A stretch of 64,000 nt of DNA from Blastomyces gilchristii SLH14081 (taxonomy: Eukaryota > Ascomycota > Eurotiomycetes > Onygenales > Ajellomycetaceae). Below are positions 48,342 to 60,346 of the stretch, in pieces. The position numbers and the translations under genes are program-made. The stretch covers positions 1 through 64,000 of the forward strand of contig NW_003101678.1 of assembly GCF_000003855.2 (NCBI RefSeq), given 5' to 3'. How positions within the stretch are numbered: the stretch's first letter is position 1; each line of letters begins with the position of its first letter. The notes below the pieces were generated by a model. The model was not told the origin of the DNA. It searched no databases and was given only the letters and a program-made list of their open reading frames with translations.

Positions 48342-48666
48342 TGTTGTATCTGCTGATTATGTATTAAGTACAGTTACTGAGATATCTCTTTGTATTTTTC
48401 TATCAGGGATGAGCCAGATCAGAAGGAGTGGTACAAGAGTGAGACTTGTTAATATCTTAGTACATCAAAGACAGAGAGGGTTTTTTGTGAAGAATACACT
48501 TCAGATATGTCTGTTGATTATGTGCTTGATACTATTGCTGAGATATCTTTTTGTATTTTTCTGCTGAAGGTGAGCCAGATTGAGAAGAACAGTACATGGG
48601 TGAGACTTGGTGTTGATGTTTTGAAACATCAAAGATAGACAGGGTTTTCATGGAAGTTACTTCTCA
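48342..48666. repeat. Tandem duplication, period ~161 bp, two units
   Basis: The first unit (about 48342-48502) and the second (about 48503-48666) share ctgctgatta/ctgttgatta, gatatctctttgtatttttc, gagccagat and catcaaagacagagagggtt/catcaaagatagacagggtt at a constant offset of 161-163. It lies in what should be the LINE3 5' untranslated region, where repeated promoter units are known in some LINEs. Confidence 0.8.
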
Positions 48667-48982
48667 GATATCTTCACAATTACAGATCAGGGATCTTCCA
48701 AAATCAAGAAGATTGATGCATATGACTAGGTCTCTTTGCCTTACAATTTGTATGGCACTTTGGCCCGGGGTTGTGGTGTGGTAGGGGTGAATGATGGATA
48801 ATCTCACACGGGAGTTTTGAACAATGTCTGGTTCATGTTTGGCTGAATAACTCCACCACCACACGGGGTATGCGGTCGGCGATGGGGTCAAAATGCTTGT
48901 ATGATTGAGGACTTTTCAATGAATCTATCAGCAAGTGCTTATTCAAAAAATTGAGTGAGTTCATGATGAAGTGCTTTTTTAT
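48664..48982 (-). other. GC-normal 5' terminal part of LINE3
   Basis: It includes ggcccgggg and gcggtcggcg, so CpG and CC are kept. A 75-codon minus-strand frame (48664-48891, MTPSPTAYPVWWWSYSAK) has no recognisable similarity. The insertion's 5' end at 48982 is set by the target duplication. Confidence 0.45.
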
Positions 48983-49008
48983 TCTTAAACTGTATTTACA
49001 GCTGTGTA

Positions 49009-49513
49009 TAGACTGATCATGTGACCATGTCTGGGACCAGGACCAGATTTTTTGATAGTCTCATTATCAATTCAACTGATCCCATTACACAGTTTTAACA
49101 TTAGATAGTAGTCTCATACTGTTTCAGTGAGACTTACTGTCTACTCTTATCACATTTTTCAAATAAGATCATGATTTTCACTTCTCAATTTAAATTATTT
49201 TTATTACTTTAAATGACTTTAAATCTCATTTGAGTGTTATCAAAAAGTGTTACTTTTTAAAAAATTAAAAATAGTCTAAAAAAACCTTAAAATGTCTAAA
49301 AATAGTAACTTTATGTCAAGAATGAGACTAAATGAGACCAAATGAGATCACTTTCTCATTTTTTTCAAGTCATGGTTTCATTTTAAGATCTGATATATAG
49401 TCACTTTACATGTTTTTTTAATAGCCAGTCTCAGCGGGATTCATGCCAAGAAATGTATGAGACCAGATTAAATGAGACTAAATGTGAAATTCATGATCTC
49501 AGCGGCCAGTCTA
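49009..49513 (-). mobile_element. hAT-like MITE, copy 2
   Basis: This 505-bp copy in reverse orientation has a perfect 8-bp duplication (gctgtgta, 49001-49008 and 49514-49521). The ends are TAGACTGATC and GGCCAGTCTA. It retains CCGC/GCGG sites lost in copies 3 and 4. Confidence 0.92.
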
Positions 49514-50375
49514 GCTGTGTATATATATTAATTATATTCAGTTATATGAATATAATAGCTCTTATAAGACAGTTGATCACATTCTTAATCAGAGACAGAG
49601 AATAGTGACTCTTTATAGTCTTAAAATTCAGATTATAGTAGTTTATATATAATCTGAGATCTTTATTCTTCTTCTGTATAAATATTACAGAGACATCTGT
49701 AAAGATCTGTGAAGATCAGATAAAGTAATTCTTTAGATTCTTCTTTATATAAGTCTGCAGAGCTTCTGTCTTATAATAGAAGAGTTTATAGATTAATTCT
49801 TAGAAGAATTTCTACTCTTCTATTAAATTTATTATCAGATTCTTCTTATAGTGAGATAAAAGCTTAGCTATTTTAACTGAACTGAATATTTCTATAAGAT
49901 CTTGATATTTCTCTTATATCTGAAGCTCAGTTTTTATAACTGCAAAGTTCTCAGATATTTATATAGTTATTATATAAATAAGCTTATCTTCTCTAATTAA
50001 CTCTGCAGTATTAACTGATTCTATCTTTATAAGTAAGTCTGTTAACACTGATCAGAAGTATAAATCTGACTTATAAATAGCTATATATAAATTATGTCTT
50101 TAAAGTTATATAAGTCTGAAGTATATATTATCTATAATATCTATAATAATCACAGTTTCTGTAAATTTTCTTCAAGTTTCAGAGAGATATTATAATTCAA
50201 AGATAACTCTTATAAGTTTCTCAGCTTTCAGATCTGAGTTCTTATATTCTGCTTATTATAAGAGTAGATTTTCAGTTTTCATCACTCTGCTTATTTATTT
50301 TATATGCTTTAGAGATACTACAGTGATCTAAGATTCTAAGTTTATTAATTCTTTTCATACTTACAGAGTAGTAAT

Positions 50376-50881
50376 TAGACTGGCTGCTGAGATTATGAAT
50401 TTCACATTTAATTACATTTGATCTGATCTCATACATTTCTTGATATGAATCTCACTGGGACTAGTCATTAAAAAAACATGCAAAGTGACTATATATGAGA
50501 TCTTAAAATGAAATCATGACTTGAAAAAAATGAGAAAGTGATCTCATTTGATCTCATTTAGTCTCATTCTTGACATAAAGTTACTATTTTTAGATATTTT
50601 AAGGTTTTTTTTAGACTATTTTTAATTTTTTAAAAAGTAACACTTTTTGATAACACTCAAATGAGATTTAAAGTCATTTAAAGCAATAAAAATAATTTAA
50701 ATTGAGAAGTGAAAATCATGATCTCATTTGAAAAATGTGATAAGAGTAGACAATAAGTCTCACTGAGACAGTATGAGACTACTATCTAATGTTAAAACTG
50801 TGTAATGAGATCAGTCAAATTGATAATAAGACTATTAAAAAATCTGGTTCTGGTTTCAGATACAGTCACACAGTCAGTCTA
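50376..50881 (+). mobile_element. hAT-like MITE, copy 3
   Basis: This 506-bp copy has flanks gtagtaat (50368-50375) and gtagtagt (50882-50889), an 8-bp duplication with one G-to-A difference. The site is uninterrupted in B1 near 27470. Confidence 0.9.
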
Positions 50882-52127
50882 GTAGTAGTACTGTAATATA
50901 GTCTCTCTCTATAAGTATATATTTTTATTGAAGAAGTAACAGATTCAGATATCAGCTTTAAAGCTTTTAAGAAGATAGTTACTAACTCTGTCTATAACTG
51001 TTTAAATTTCTATTTTAGTTTATTAGAATAGTTTATATAGAGATATTCTAATTTATAATAGATAAAGTGAAGACTCTTTTTCTTAGTCTCTTTATTATAT
51101 ACTTTACTTATAGAAGCTTATAAAGCTCTCTCTCTCTACTCAGTAGTTAGATATAAATCTCTTCATATCTTATTATCTTTCTGCAGTAAATCTATTCTCT
51201 ATTATTCTAACTCTTATAGAGCTGATTGATAATTCACTCTCTACAGATCTATAACTCTTACAGTGATCTATAAGTAATGAATAAGAGTTATTAATTTCTT
51301 CAGAGTTAAGAACTTAGAGTCTTATTTAATAAGCTTATTCTACATATTTTTATTCTGCTTCTTTATAAATATTATTATTCAGATCTTATTTCAGAGCTCT
51401 GTTTTTACAGATTTTAATTCATATTATAATTTTATAAAGTGCTGTAAGTAGTTTTTATCAGATTTCTTATCTCTTTTTCTAATATTAGTAATTATAACTC
51501 AGATATTCTCTGTCTAACTTATAGAGTCTCTTAACTTATTTTCTAGATAGATCTTGAGAACTGATCAGTAAGATCTCTTATAATTATTCTTTAGATAATT
51601 CAGTTAATTCTTAGCTTCAGTATAGTAGAGATCTGTTATTATATAGATAACAGCTTCTTTATCTTTTATATTACACAGTCTGACTTATAAGTCAATTTCA
51701 AAGATATACTTGTAAAAGCTTTTATAAATTATAATTCAGTAAATGATTTTAAGTAGTTATAACTTAAGACAGTTTCTTTTCAGTTTATAGATATCTCTGA
51801 AGATTATATTTAAAGACTCAGTTCAAGAGTGTTTACAGATAGTAAGTATTTCTTATAGAAAAATAACTTAATTCTGTAAAAGATGCTCAAGAATATTCTT
51901 CTCTAAGATTGATTTATTTATAAGTTCAGAGAGTTTCTCTGTTATAGATACAGAGAATAATATTCTGTAAGTAATTAATAAGTTCTCTAAGACTTTCTTT
52001 ATAAGAAATATTTATAATTTAGATAGCTGCTTCTGAGTATCTGTAGTAGAGTTTATAGAGATTGAAGTATATAAGTTTCTAGTTCTTTTAGTTATAATAA
52101 GTAATTACTGACTGACAGAGTGTAAAA

Positions 52128-52384
52128 TATAAGAATAAGTACTTACAGATAATTATTCAGATGTTTGCAGCTTAATATAATATATACTGATAGCTACTAG
52201 AAGTATTTATAATAGAAAGATAAATGTAAAGATTAAATGTATAATAGTATTTAAGCTGAGTTATAAATAGTATTCACGAACTTCAGTCTATATAGTTGTG
52301 TGTAGTCAAGAGCTGCTAACTCTATTAATTATATGAGAGACAGAAATAGAGGTAAAGAGTCTGTAAGAAATGAGATTTTCTATA
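52128..52384 (-). repeat. 5' LTR of B5, 257 bp
   Basis: On the minus strand it begins TATAGAAAATCTC (TGTAAGAAATCCC in the best copy) and ends TTATTCTTATA. The outside neighbour aattt (52385-52389) is the reverse complement of aaatt, matching agatt beside the LTR at 63406-63662 after one G-to-A change. Confidence 0.88.
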
Positions 52385-52805
52385 AATTTATAGAACTGTA
52401 AGCTAACTATCTTTATAATCTTATAAAACTCTGTTTATAAGAGATTCAGCTTCTTACTAGATCTTTATATAATAATATCTTTCAGACTCAGTCAGACTCT
52501 ATCATCTTTCATAAAACTCTTTATAATATACTTAGAGTTATAGTATCTCTTTTGATACTTCTGAGTCTTTCTTAAGAATTTATAAGCTTTCTCTCAGATA
52601 TTCTGAATTCTCTCAGTCTGTTTACAGATAGTACTATACTCTATAGTATACTTTCACAGATCTATTAAGATTATCTACAGATAGATCTTAGTAAGTATTT
52701 TAAAAAGAGTTTTATCTATACTAGTATATTTTAAGTTATTATATATAAACTCTATAAGTAGTAATCAATATACTCAGTTATTCTAATTATAATTAATAAA
52801 GTAGT
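52385..52805 (-). mobile_element. Segment of B4, a third family B element (integrase part)
   Basis: This is collinear with about 9710-10130 of B1. B5 inserted here. The continuation of the B4 integrase is found at 63663-64000 on the opposite strand. The two segments abut exactly at the duplicated site when compared with B1. Confidence 0.8.
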
Positions 52806-53220
52806 TAGACTGGCTGCTGGAATGATGAATTTCACATTTGATCTCATTTAATCTGATCTCATACATTTCTTGATGTGAATCCTGCTGGGACTAATCATTA
52901 AAAAAACATGCAAAGTGACTATATATCAGATCTGAAAGTGAGATCATGACTTAGAAAAAATAAGAAAGTGATCTTATTTAATCTCATTTAGTCTCATTTC
53001 TGACATATAGTTACTATTTTTAGACATTTTAAGGTTTTTTTTAGACTATTTTTAATTTTTTAAAAAGTAATGCTTTTTGATAACACTTAAATGAGATTTA
53101 AAGTCATTTAGAGCATTAAAAATAATTTAAATTGAGAAGTGAAAATCATGATCTCATTTGAAAAATGTGATAAGAGTAGACAGTAAGTCTCACTGAGACA
53201 GTATGAGACTACTTTCTAAT
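52806..53220 (+). mobile_element. hAT-like MITE, copy 4, cut by an A element
   Basis: The first 415 bp of the MITE are present (start TAGACTGGCTGCTGG). At 53220/53221 the LTR of an A element begins after ctttctaat, corresponding to ctatctaat|gtta in copy 3. The remaining ~90 bp of the MITE are not on the other side of the A element (61508), which holds family B sequence instead. Confidence 0.88.
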
Positions 53221-53387
53221 TGTGATTTGAAAGAATGTACAACTGTTGAATAATAACACGGCCGCTTTCAAACTTGCTTACAAATGTAAAGAGGTCATAG
53301 CGGCCACTAATTAATTTAGTGTATGATATATAAGAAGCTGATGTACATCTGTAATCATACACTGACTTAAGCAATCTTTGAATCACA
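53221..53387 (+). repeat. 5' LTR of A', 167 bp
   Basis: This begins TGTGATTTGAAAG and ends TTTGAATCACA, with a cggccgc word kept inside. It is followed by TCTGATAGCATG, the place of the primer binding site. Confidence 0.93.
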
Positions 53388-54439
53388 TCTGATAGCATGT
53401 CTAAAAATCAGTGAGAAGTGCAGACTTCTTCAGAATATGATAATTTCATCTATAAAACAATTCATAGTTATCATATCAGTATGGTTCTAGAACATCTCAA
53501 AAGATAGCATATGAAGAGTAGTGAGTGAAAGAGTATCTAATTGATGCTGCTTCACTTGTTGAGAGAAAAACTTCATACTCAGACAAATGTCATGTATGAG
53601 ATGTGAACAGATAAGATGTGAGAAAGAGAATGAAAGTGATGAATCAGATTCAAAGAAGTTCACTCTCTACTTAAAAGAAGAATAAAAAGAGAGAATAATC
53701 ATTACTGAAGTTATACAATAATAATAGAAATCATATAATAATATAGTGATATAATGATATAGCATTATAATAATAGACATTGTATAATCAATGAGAAATC
53801 ACTGAAATGAATATCTTTTCTAGTTAATACAAATAACATTCTTCTCTGCTATCTGAACTGAAAGATATGCAGAACCTCTCAGAGAGTTTACTCAAAGCAG
53901 TAAGAAAAGCAGCTGAAACTGCTGAACTGAAATCAAAGCTTCATACACATATGAGGATTCTAAATGAGATTGAGGCCTTGTATATGCAGTGACAGGCTGA
54001 GATAGAAGTCAAATAACAATTGACATTTGCTGTGAATCAAGCATTTACTATGAAGAGCTTCACTGATACAATCATCATCATCAATAAGAATAGAGAAAAC
54101 CAGGTCTTAGACCTGCAGCAGGAGATCAAATATTTATACAGATAGATAACTACACTGAATCTGAAGATCTCATCACAATCATTCATAATCTCTTCAGAAG
54201 TATATATATTATCAGAAACTGCTGTGTAGAATGAGAATCTGAGTATGAAATATATTAAGTCAGAAGATCTGCTGAAGTTATCAAGCTTCAATGATGACTG
54301 AAAAAATAATGCTGCAATCATCTGACTAAGTCAGATATAATTATATTATCAGATTAAATATGAACTTACAGACAGATAGTTAACAGAATTTTAACAAGTC
54401 TTAAGATCTGCTGCATTTCTATACAGAAAAGTGAAGTTA

Positions 54440-55025
54440 TTATAAATAACTGATGAAAAGATAAATCTCACAGATCTGAAGTGATATTCATTTTCACAAA
54501 CATGAAATAAGTTTTTCAAATGAATCTTACATAACTTTGAGAAAGTGAATGTGTGAGATAAGTGTTATAAATACTTCACTGAGTGTAGATAAGTAGATAA
54601 TCTTACATCATACTTCACACACTTCAGTTTATACTATCTTATATTGAATGAAAAGCTTTCAATATCTTTCTATTTATAGATCTTTATTCATGATCTTACA
54701 TCTAAGTTGAGAGTAGAATGAAAATGCTTAATCTCATAATCAGATATAATGAAAGAAGTGTATAATATTCTCATTGTATGAGAACAAGTGAGTCAATTGT
54801 AACAGAAAATACTGCAATCAAGTATATCTCAGTGAAGAACAGATAATCAGACTTCTATAATACAAGTTATACATCTGAATTCAATGAATCTAGATCTGAA
54901 TATCATCACTAAAGTGCTGAATCTCTTAAAAAAGAGATTCTCTGAGTGAAAATCTTGACATTAAAAGCATTGAGCTTGCTTTAACTATGAATGTCAAAAT
55001 CATGATGTAAAAGATTGCATACAGT
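54440..55025 (+). pseudogene. Degenerate gag of A' with zinc knuckle
   Basis: The frame reads NKFFKWILHNFEKVNVWDK, then LTSYFTHFSLYYLILNEKL and FIHDLTSKLRVEWKCLIS, a typical retrotransposon capsid. The zinc knuckle at about 54963-55020 reads CFNYECQNHDVKDC: Cys, Tyr in place of the second Cys, His and Cys at CX2CX4HX4C spacing. Trp codons are TGA. Confidence 0.75.
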
Positions 55026-55239
55026 GTGTACAGTCAAGAGAAGTAAGAAAGTTAAAAAACTAGCAGAATCAGTGAGCTCAGAGACACTTGCTGATATTCT
55101 ATGAAAAGTCTTTAAAGTGAAAGAGATGCTTATATTAAATAACTCTCTGAATTCTGTGAATATCAAGAGAAAGCAGGCTTCTGAATAAGATGTGAATGAG
55201 AATGATAAAGCAGACACTCATCTCAATGCCTTAAAACCT

Positions 55240-55640
55240 GAAATATTAATGTATAAGAGATACTTGAGTAAGAATTAAGAGATAACTGTAAAAGTATTAG
55301 CAGACACAGAAGCTTCTATATAATATATTAATAATCATATAATTCAAAGACTGAAAGAAGTCTGCTGAGTAAAGAATCTCTGATGTATAAGATTATCTAA
55401 TAATTAGTATTTAATATCACTTATAAGAGTAAGAGTTTCCTTGCACTTCAGAGAATAATCTTGCTATATTTAAGTATGAGAGCTGTAGAACATGAAATAT
55501 AATCTTATTCTTGAACTTGATTGATTTCAAAGGTTTAATCTGCAGATTCAATGATGTACATATCATATACAGTTGACTGATAGAAAGAAAACAGTTCATA
55601 CAATTCTATTAACTGATATGAGAAGAACATTTCACATCTC
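55240..55640 (+). pseudogene. Degenerate protease of A'
   Basis: The signature ADTEASI at about 55300-55320 corresponds to a D-T/S-G-A aspartic protease motif with Gly changed to Glu. It is followed by YINNHIIQRLK. LILELDWFQRFN and IQLTDRKKTVH further on fit the second half of the gypsy protease region. Confidence 0.7.
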
Positions 55641-55739
55641 TGATATAGAAGAATTAAATCTGCTTATGTATTAATAAGTAAAGAGAATAATTTACAAGAT
55701 CTCATCTGAAAGCATTTTATATGTCATACAGAATTTAAA

Positions 55740-56650
55740 AGCAGAGAAAATCAAGATAAAGAATATACAGAAGAATAAGTGTATAAAGAAGCTTCTGAAG
55801 AAGTATGAAAAGATCTTCTGAACAGATCTTTTATCAGAATTACTGTCAGAATGAGGATTTGTATATAAGATTAACACAGAGAATGTAAAACCAGTCAATC
55901 AGAATGCATATTCTCTGTCATAAATATATCTTGAAGAATAGAAGTGTCAGATCACAGATCTTCTAGAACATAGTCTCATATAACTCTTATCAAGTGTGTG
56001 AGACTTTTCAGTTCTATTTATAAAAAAGATGAATGAGAAGTGATGAATGTATATTGATTATCAAGTACTTAATAAGCTTACAATCAAGAATGAATATTCA
56101 CTGTCATAGATTCAACAACAGTTGAATATAGTTGAAAATATCTGATATCTATTAAAGATCAATCTTCTCTCAGAATACTGATAGATCTGTGTAGATAAAC
56201 TATCAGTCTTATGAACTATGTTTAATATGTAATAAGAGAAGTTTTGAATTCTTGATAATATTTTTCAGTCTAATAAATATATCTATCATCTTTTAAATAA
56301 TGATGAATACAATTCTTCATAAACAGAATGAAATCTCATATCTTGTATATCTTGATAATATTCTAGTCTTTTCAAACTCATATAATGAATATCTGAAGCA
56401 TCTTAATAAAGTGCTTATAACTCTGACAGAGTATAAGCTCTACATCAAATCAACAAAGTATGTATTTGAAATGAAAGAGTTGAAGTTCATAGAATATGTA
56501 GTAAGTGATGACTGTATACATCTTATTCTGAAGAAATTGAATATCATAGTGAATTGACTGCAGCTGAGAAATGTATACTATGTATAACAGTTTCTTAAGT
56601 TAATCTCATATTACTGCAGATTCATCAAGAATTTCACATGAATATCTATA
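55740..56650 (+). pseudogene. Degenerate reverse transcriptase of A'
   Basis: Motifs in order are WTDLLSELLSE, then MYIDYQVLNKLTIKNEYSLS (about 56046-56105), and in a shifted frame the open stretch 56300-56557 with LVYLDNILVFSNSYNEYLK. The second catalytic Asp is Asn. LKFIEYVVSDDCIHLI marks the thumb. A frameshift lies near 56295. Confidence 0.85.
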
Positions 56651-56789
56651 TTACTCTCAGATCTCTTAAGAGAAATAGATACAAATCTGTGAAAGAAGAA
56701 GTTTTATTCAATCATCTGAAATATCATGTGTGAAGAGATTTTTCTCACACTGAGAAAATGTATAACAATATTCTCAGTGCTTATTTAAC

Positions 56790-57200
56790 CAGATTATAAT
56801 AAACCTTTCTACATTGAGATAGACACATTTAAATGAGCTATCAAAGATACTCTTCTACAGATGAGTAACAATGACAAGCTGCACTCAGTGATATACAATG
56901 ATAGAAAACTATCAGGCACTGAGCTCAATTATTCAGTGTATAAAAAGAAATTGCTGACAATCAAGCACACACTGATATTATGAGATAGATATATCAACAA
57001 CAGGCATATAACAACAGTGATCACAGATTATAAAAGTCTTATCTATCTACAATTGACAATGAAATCTTTCAAATGCTTAGCACATTGAATCTCAGAGTTT
57101 CAAGCATATAATCTTCATATTAAATATTAAAAGAAATTGAACACTGTGATATCTGATGCAATCAGTTACAGATCTGATTTCATGAGTAAGAGTTCTGTGA
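56790..57200 (+). pseudogene. Degenerate RNase H of A'
   Basis: The sequence reads FYIEIDTFKWAIKDTLLQMS (first acidic residue), GTELNYSVYKKKLLTIKHTL (conserved Glu) and TTVITDYKSLIYL (conserved Asp), then FQAYNLHIKY and ISDAIS. Order and spacing are canonical for gypsy elements. Confidence 0.8.
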
Positions 57201-57259
57201 ATCAGATATAAGACAAGTTCACATTAAATACACTGAGAGAATATAAGAAATTAGAATAA

Positions 57260-58520
57260 GTGAATACAATAATCTCTTACTTGAAGAATAACAAGATGTT
57301 GAATAATAAGCATCTTATAAAAGTAGTAGAAGAGATGCTTCTGAACTTCAAGCTGAAGAAATTGAAAAATAATGTTATGCTTTACTGCAATCTAGAATAT
57401 GCAGAAGCTCTCTATCTAGAATATTCATTTGAACATGACTTGATAACTCACATGCACAAGGAATTCAGTCACTTAGAAAGCTCTGAACTCATGAGTGTAC
57501 TTGAATCAAGAGTATACTAGTCAAGCATGACTGAGAATATTCAGATATACACTCACAAGTGTCTGAATTGTCAGGTTGTGAAAGAATCTAAGAAAGAGTT
57601 AGAATGCAAGAAAATATAATATCAGATGAAGTGTATAATACAACTGTTTAAACAATGAGAAGTGAACCTCATAGACATATTACTGTGAATATCAAATGAA
57701 AATCAATGAATAATCACTATTATTGATTACACTACTGACTGATCAGTTATAAAAGCAGTTTCAGAGATAATAGAGAAGATAATGATGAAGTTTCTATATA
57801 ATGAAATCTGTATTAACTATGAAATATCATGTGAGATTCTAACTGATAATGATACAAATCTCATAGAAGAAGCAATAAGGCATTTCATGAGCTAGTTACA
57901 AATAAGATATTATAGAACAACATTATATTATTCACAGATAAACAGAAAGATGAAACACTTGAATAAAATCTTGAATAACATACTGATGAAATATCTAGTA
58001 AGCAAGTCTATGAGACTATGAGATGAATATCTCAGACAGATGCTATTAGTCACACAGATTTGATAGTATGCAGTCTTCAAGTGTTCATCATTCTACCTGT
58101 TATATGAATTACATCTGCGCATTTCAGAGAATGCTTTGAAAAAGATGAGAGAGAGAACAGCAGTTGCAGATACAACAGTTGCAGGTGCAACAGTAGCAGA
58201 TGCAGCAGAAACAGCAGTTGTGAATGCAGCAGTCACGGACATGAAATCAAGATTGAAGAAGATCAGCCATGCACATGCAAAAGCTAACAAGTTACTTCTG
58301 AACTGAGCAATTCAATCAAAAAGAATACAAGGCTCACTAGTTAAGAAATCAAGTCTTAAGATGAGAACATAAGTTCTTATATATAATGAGAGTTCTGAGA
58401 AGTTTCAATCTAGATGATTTAAGCTATATAAAATACTTAAATTACATTCTCTGAGAATATACACATTGAAAGAATCAGAGGGATGAGTCTTATACAACTT
58501 AATAAATAATTCATATCTGA
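57260..58520 (+). pseudogene. Degenerate integrase of A'
   Basis: The HHCC zinc-binding part reads HKEFSHLESSELMSVLESRV and CLNCQVVKESKKELE (about 57450-57605). The DDE core has VNLIDILLWISN, then WIITIIDYTTDW, ILTDNDTNLIEEAI and QINRKMKHLNKIL, so all three acidic residues of the triad can be placed. The C-terminal part (MRERTAVADTTVAGATVAD, then KKSSLKMRT and VLIYNESSEKF) resembles the GPY/F-type module. Only a few stops interrupt; this is the best preserved integrase in the window. Confidence 0.85.
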
Positions 58521-58529
58521 TAAAAGCAA

Positions 58530-59350
58530 AGATATAAGACCTGAGTGAATTATAATCATTCACAGCACTATTATCAGTATTGAAAAAGAAGAGACTTACA
58601 ATTAAAAAGTCTCACAAAGTAAGAGAAATCATAGACACTTACAAATCAGATGATCTCACTTATTCTGATCTTTTCACAATTATAAGAAAAGAATGAAAAG
58701 AAATGAAAAAATCAGATGAATATTATACTTTAATAAGTGATGAGACTGTAGTCAGTTGTATAATAACATACTGTAGATAGTAGATGCAATGCAGTAAAGA
58801 GCAGTCTCAAAGCAGCAGACTTATATATGAGTCAGATTACAGAAGAAAAAGAGATTCAGAGTTGAATTTAACTGTTTACATCAGTTTAATTATAAAGATA
58901 ACAGAGAATACATTATCTGAAACATTCACAGATGTGTGAGATCAAGTCATCTTAACCTCTAAAGATACTCAGACATCAGATAAGATTAGTTTCAATGAGC
59001 TATTCACTGTAGTGATCTGAGCAGGTGAAGAGAGACAGTATAACATGTAAGATAGAATTATAAAAAGTGAAAGCTGCTGAATCTAGTCACTGAATACTGT
59101 ATTATATAGAGATTATATAAGAGTAGTGACTAGCAGATAAAGAAAAAGTGTAAGAAAAGAAAAGAGATAATGAATTGATTATTAACTGTAAAAGTCAGCT
59201 GTAAAAGACAAATATTATCATACATATCTCATTCATTTTCATATATTACATATTTAATCTATTTTCAACATCATATCATCTGAAAAACAGTAAAAATAAA
59301 GAAAATCTCAAAACTTGAGATCTGTAAGAGATTCAAGAGCTGTAAGTCAC
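58530..59350 (+). other. Region between integrase and antisense frames of A'
   Basis: A sense-strand extension after the integrase can be followed in pieces (KKRLTIKKSHKVREIIDTY, ESDYRRKRDSELNLTVYISL). It is Lys/Glu-rich and without a recognised domain. The same stretch in the minus-strand A element (about 2380-3310) is collinear. Confidence 0.4.
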
Positions 59351-59352
59351 TC

Positions 59353-59631
59353 TTATAATAACACTGTATATGTCTCTGATTTCTCTACTGCTCTGTGTAC
59401 AATATTAATATCATTTATCACAAGATTGACTGAAATATCAATATAGAAATGTGTACATGTACATGTAGAAAAATTGAAGAAGAGTATGAAACTCACAGAA
59501 CTAGAAGTCAGAACAGAGAAGACAGAGATGAAAGAAATGAAAGAAGAAGAAGATACAGAATTGAATAAATAATAGTGAGAGTCATTCAGAGTTGAATACT
59601 TATAATCTGATATATACATAATCTTTCTCAC
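59353..59631 (-). pseudogene. Antisense frame of A', counterpart of 1995-2261
   Basis: The 92-codon frame has the same beginning and end in both copies (DYKYS near the start, NDINIVHRAVEKSETYTVLL at the end). The sense strand also reads openly as a Lys/Glu-rich segment (KLKKSMKLTELEVRTEKTEM). The coding strand is unresolved. Confidence 0.25.
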
Positions 59632-60346
59632 AGAGAAGGAAGAGAAAGTGACAGAAGAAGCTTAAGAGTGAGAGAGAGTAGTCTCAGCAGTGTTATTATC
59701 TTCAATTAAAATGATCTCTGATGCTGAAGTAACTAAGAACTATTATTAGTATATGAAACTGCAAAGATAGAAATAACAATTATCAAATAAATACTCACTG
59801 ATCTTAGAATTGTATATACAATTACAACATGTACAAGACTTCTCAGAAAGAGAGAGAGAAACACAGAGAAATACAGAAAGCAGAATACAGTATGTGAATA
59901 ACTCATTCTCATAATAATATCTCAGCTAAAGTGTATAAGTCTCACATCTGTAGATATAAAAGAGTACAGTATCTATATTTCTGTTTCTGAAAATACAGAT
60001 ATCTTTTATCTGTATCATGAAGTCAGAGAATAGATGTCAGAGAATAGACTGATACAGATCTATTATTCTGAAGAAATTTATCAGAGTGAATATCTTCATA
60101 ATATTATACTTTACAGTTATAAAAAGTTTCTTGATATCTGTGAATATTATAACTTTATATATAATAAAACTCATAATAATTTTCTCTAAGAACAGAAAAA
60201 TCAGTGTTAGAAAGAAAAGATGAAAAAGAAAAAGACTTACAATCTTAACACTGTTAAGAAGAGAGATGATTCTCTGATATAAATAAATAATTACTTTATC
60301 ATAAATATTTAAAATAAATGTAATAATCAGTGTCTGTGACTGAGCT

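Larger units (their letters stand above)
41522..48982 (-). mobile_element. Second LINE (LINE3), the longest copy, containing a sequencing gap
   Basis: This is read on the minus strand. The (AAT)n tail is at 41522-41540 and the 5' end at 48982. Near-perfect 16-bp target duplications flank it (41506-41521 and 48983-48998, one C/T difference), and removal rejoins B5 RT sequence. It has RNase H, RT, endonuclease and ORF1 zinc knuckles up to the gap at 46392-47173. The ~1.8 kb beyond the gap belongs to the same insertion by the target duplication, so it should be the start of ORF1 and the 5' untranslated region. Confidence 0.8.
48983..52127 (-). mobile_element. Segment of B5 (gag to RT), with two MITEs
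   Basis: This is family B internal sequence, collinear on the minus strand with 27087-29724 plus 18256-18723 of B1. MITEs interrupt it at 49009-49513 and 50376-50881. A degenerate gag lies at about 51275-51670 with the same residues as in B1 (near 51641, KDxEAVIYII). No open frame above 60 codons remains on the coding strand. Confidence 0.82.
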
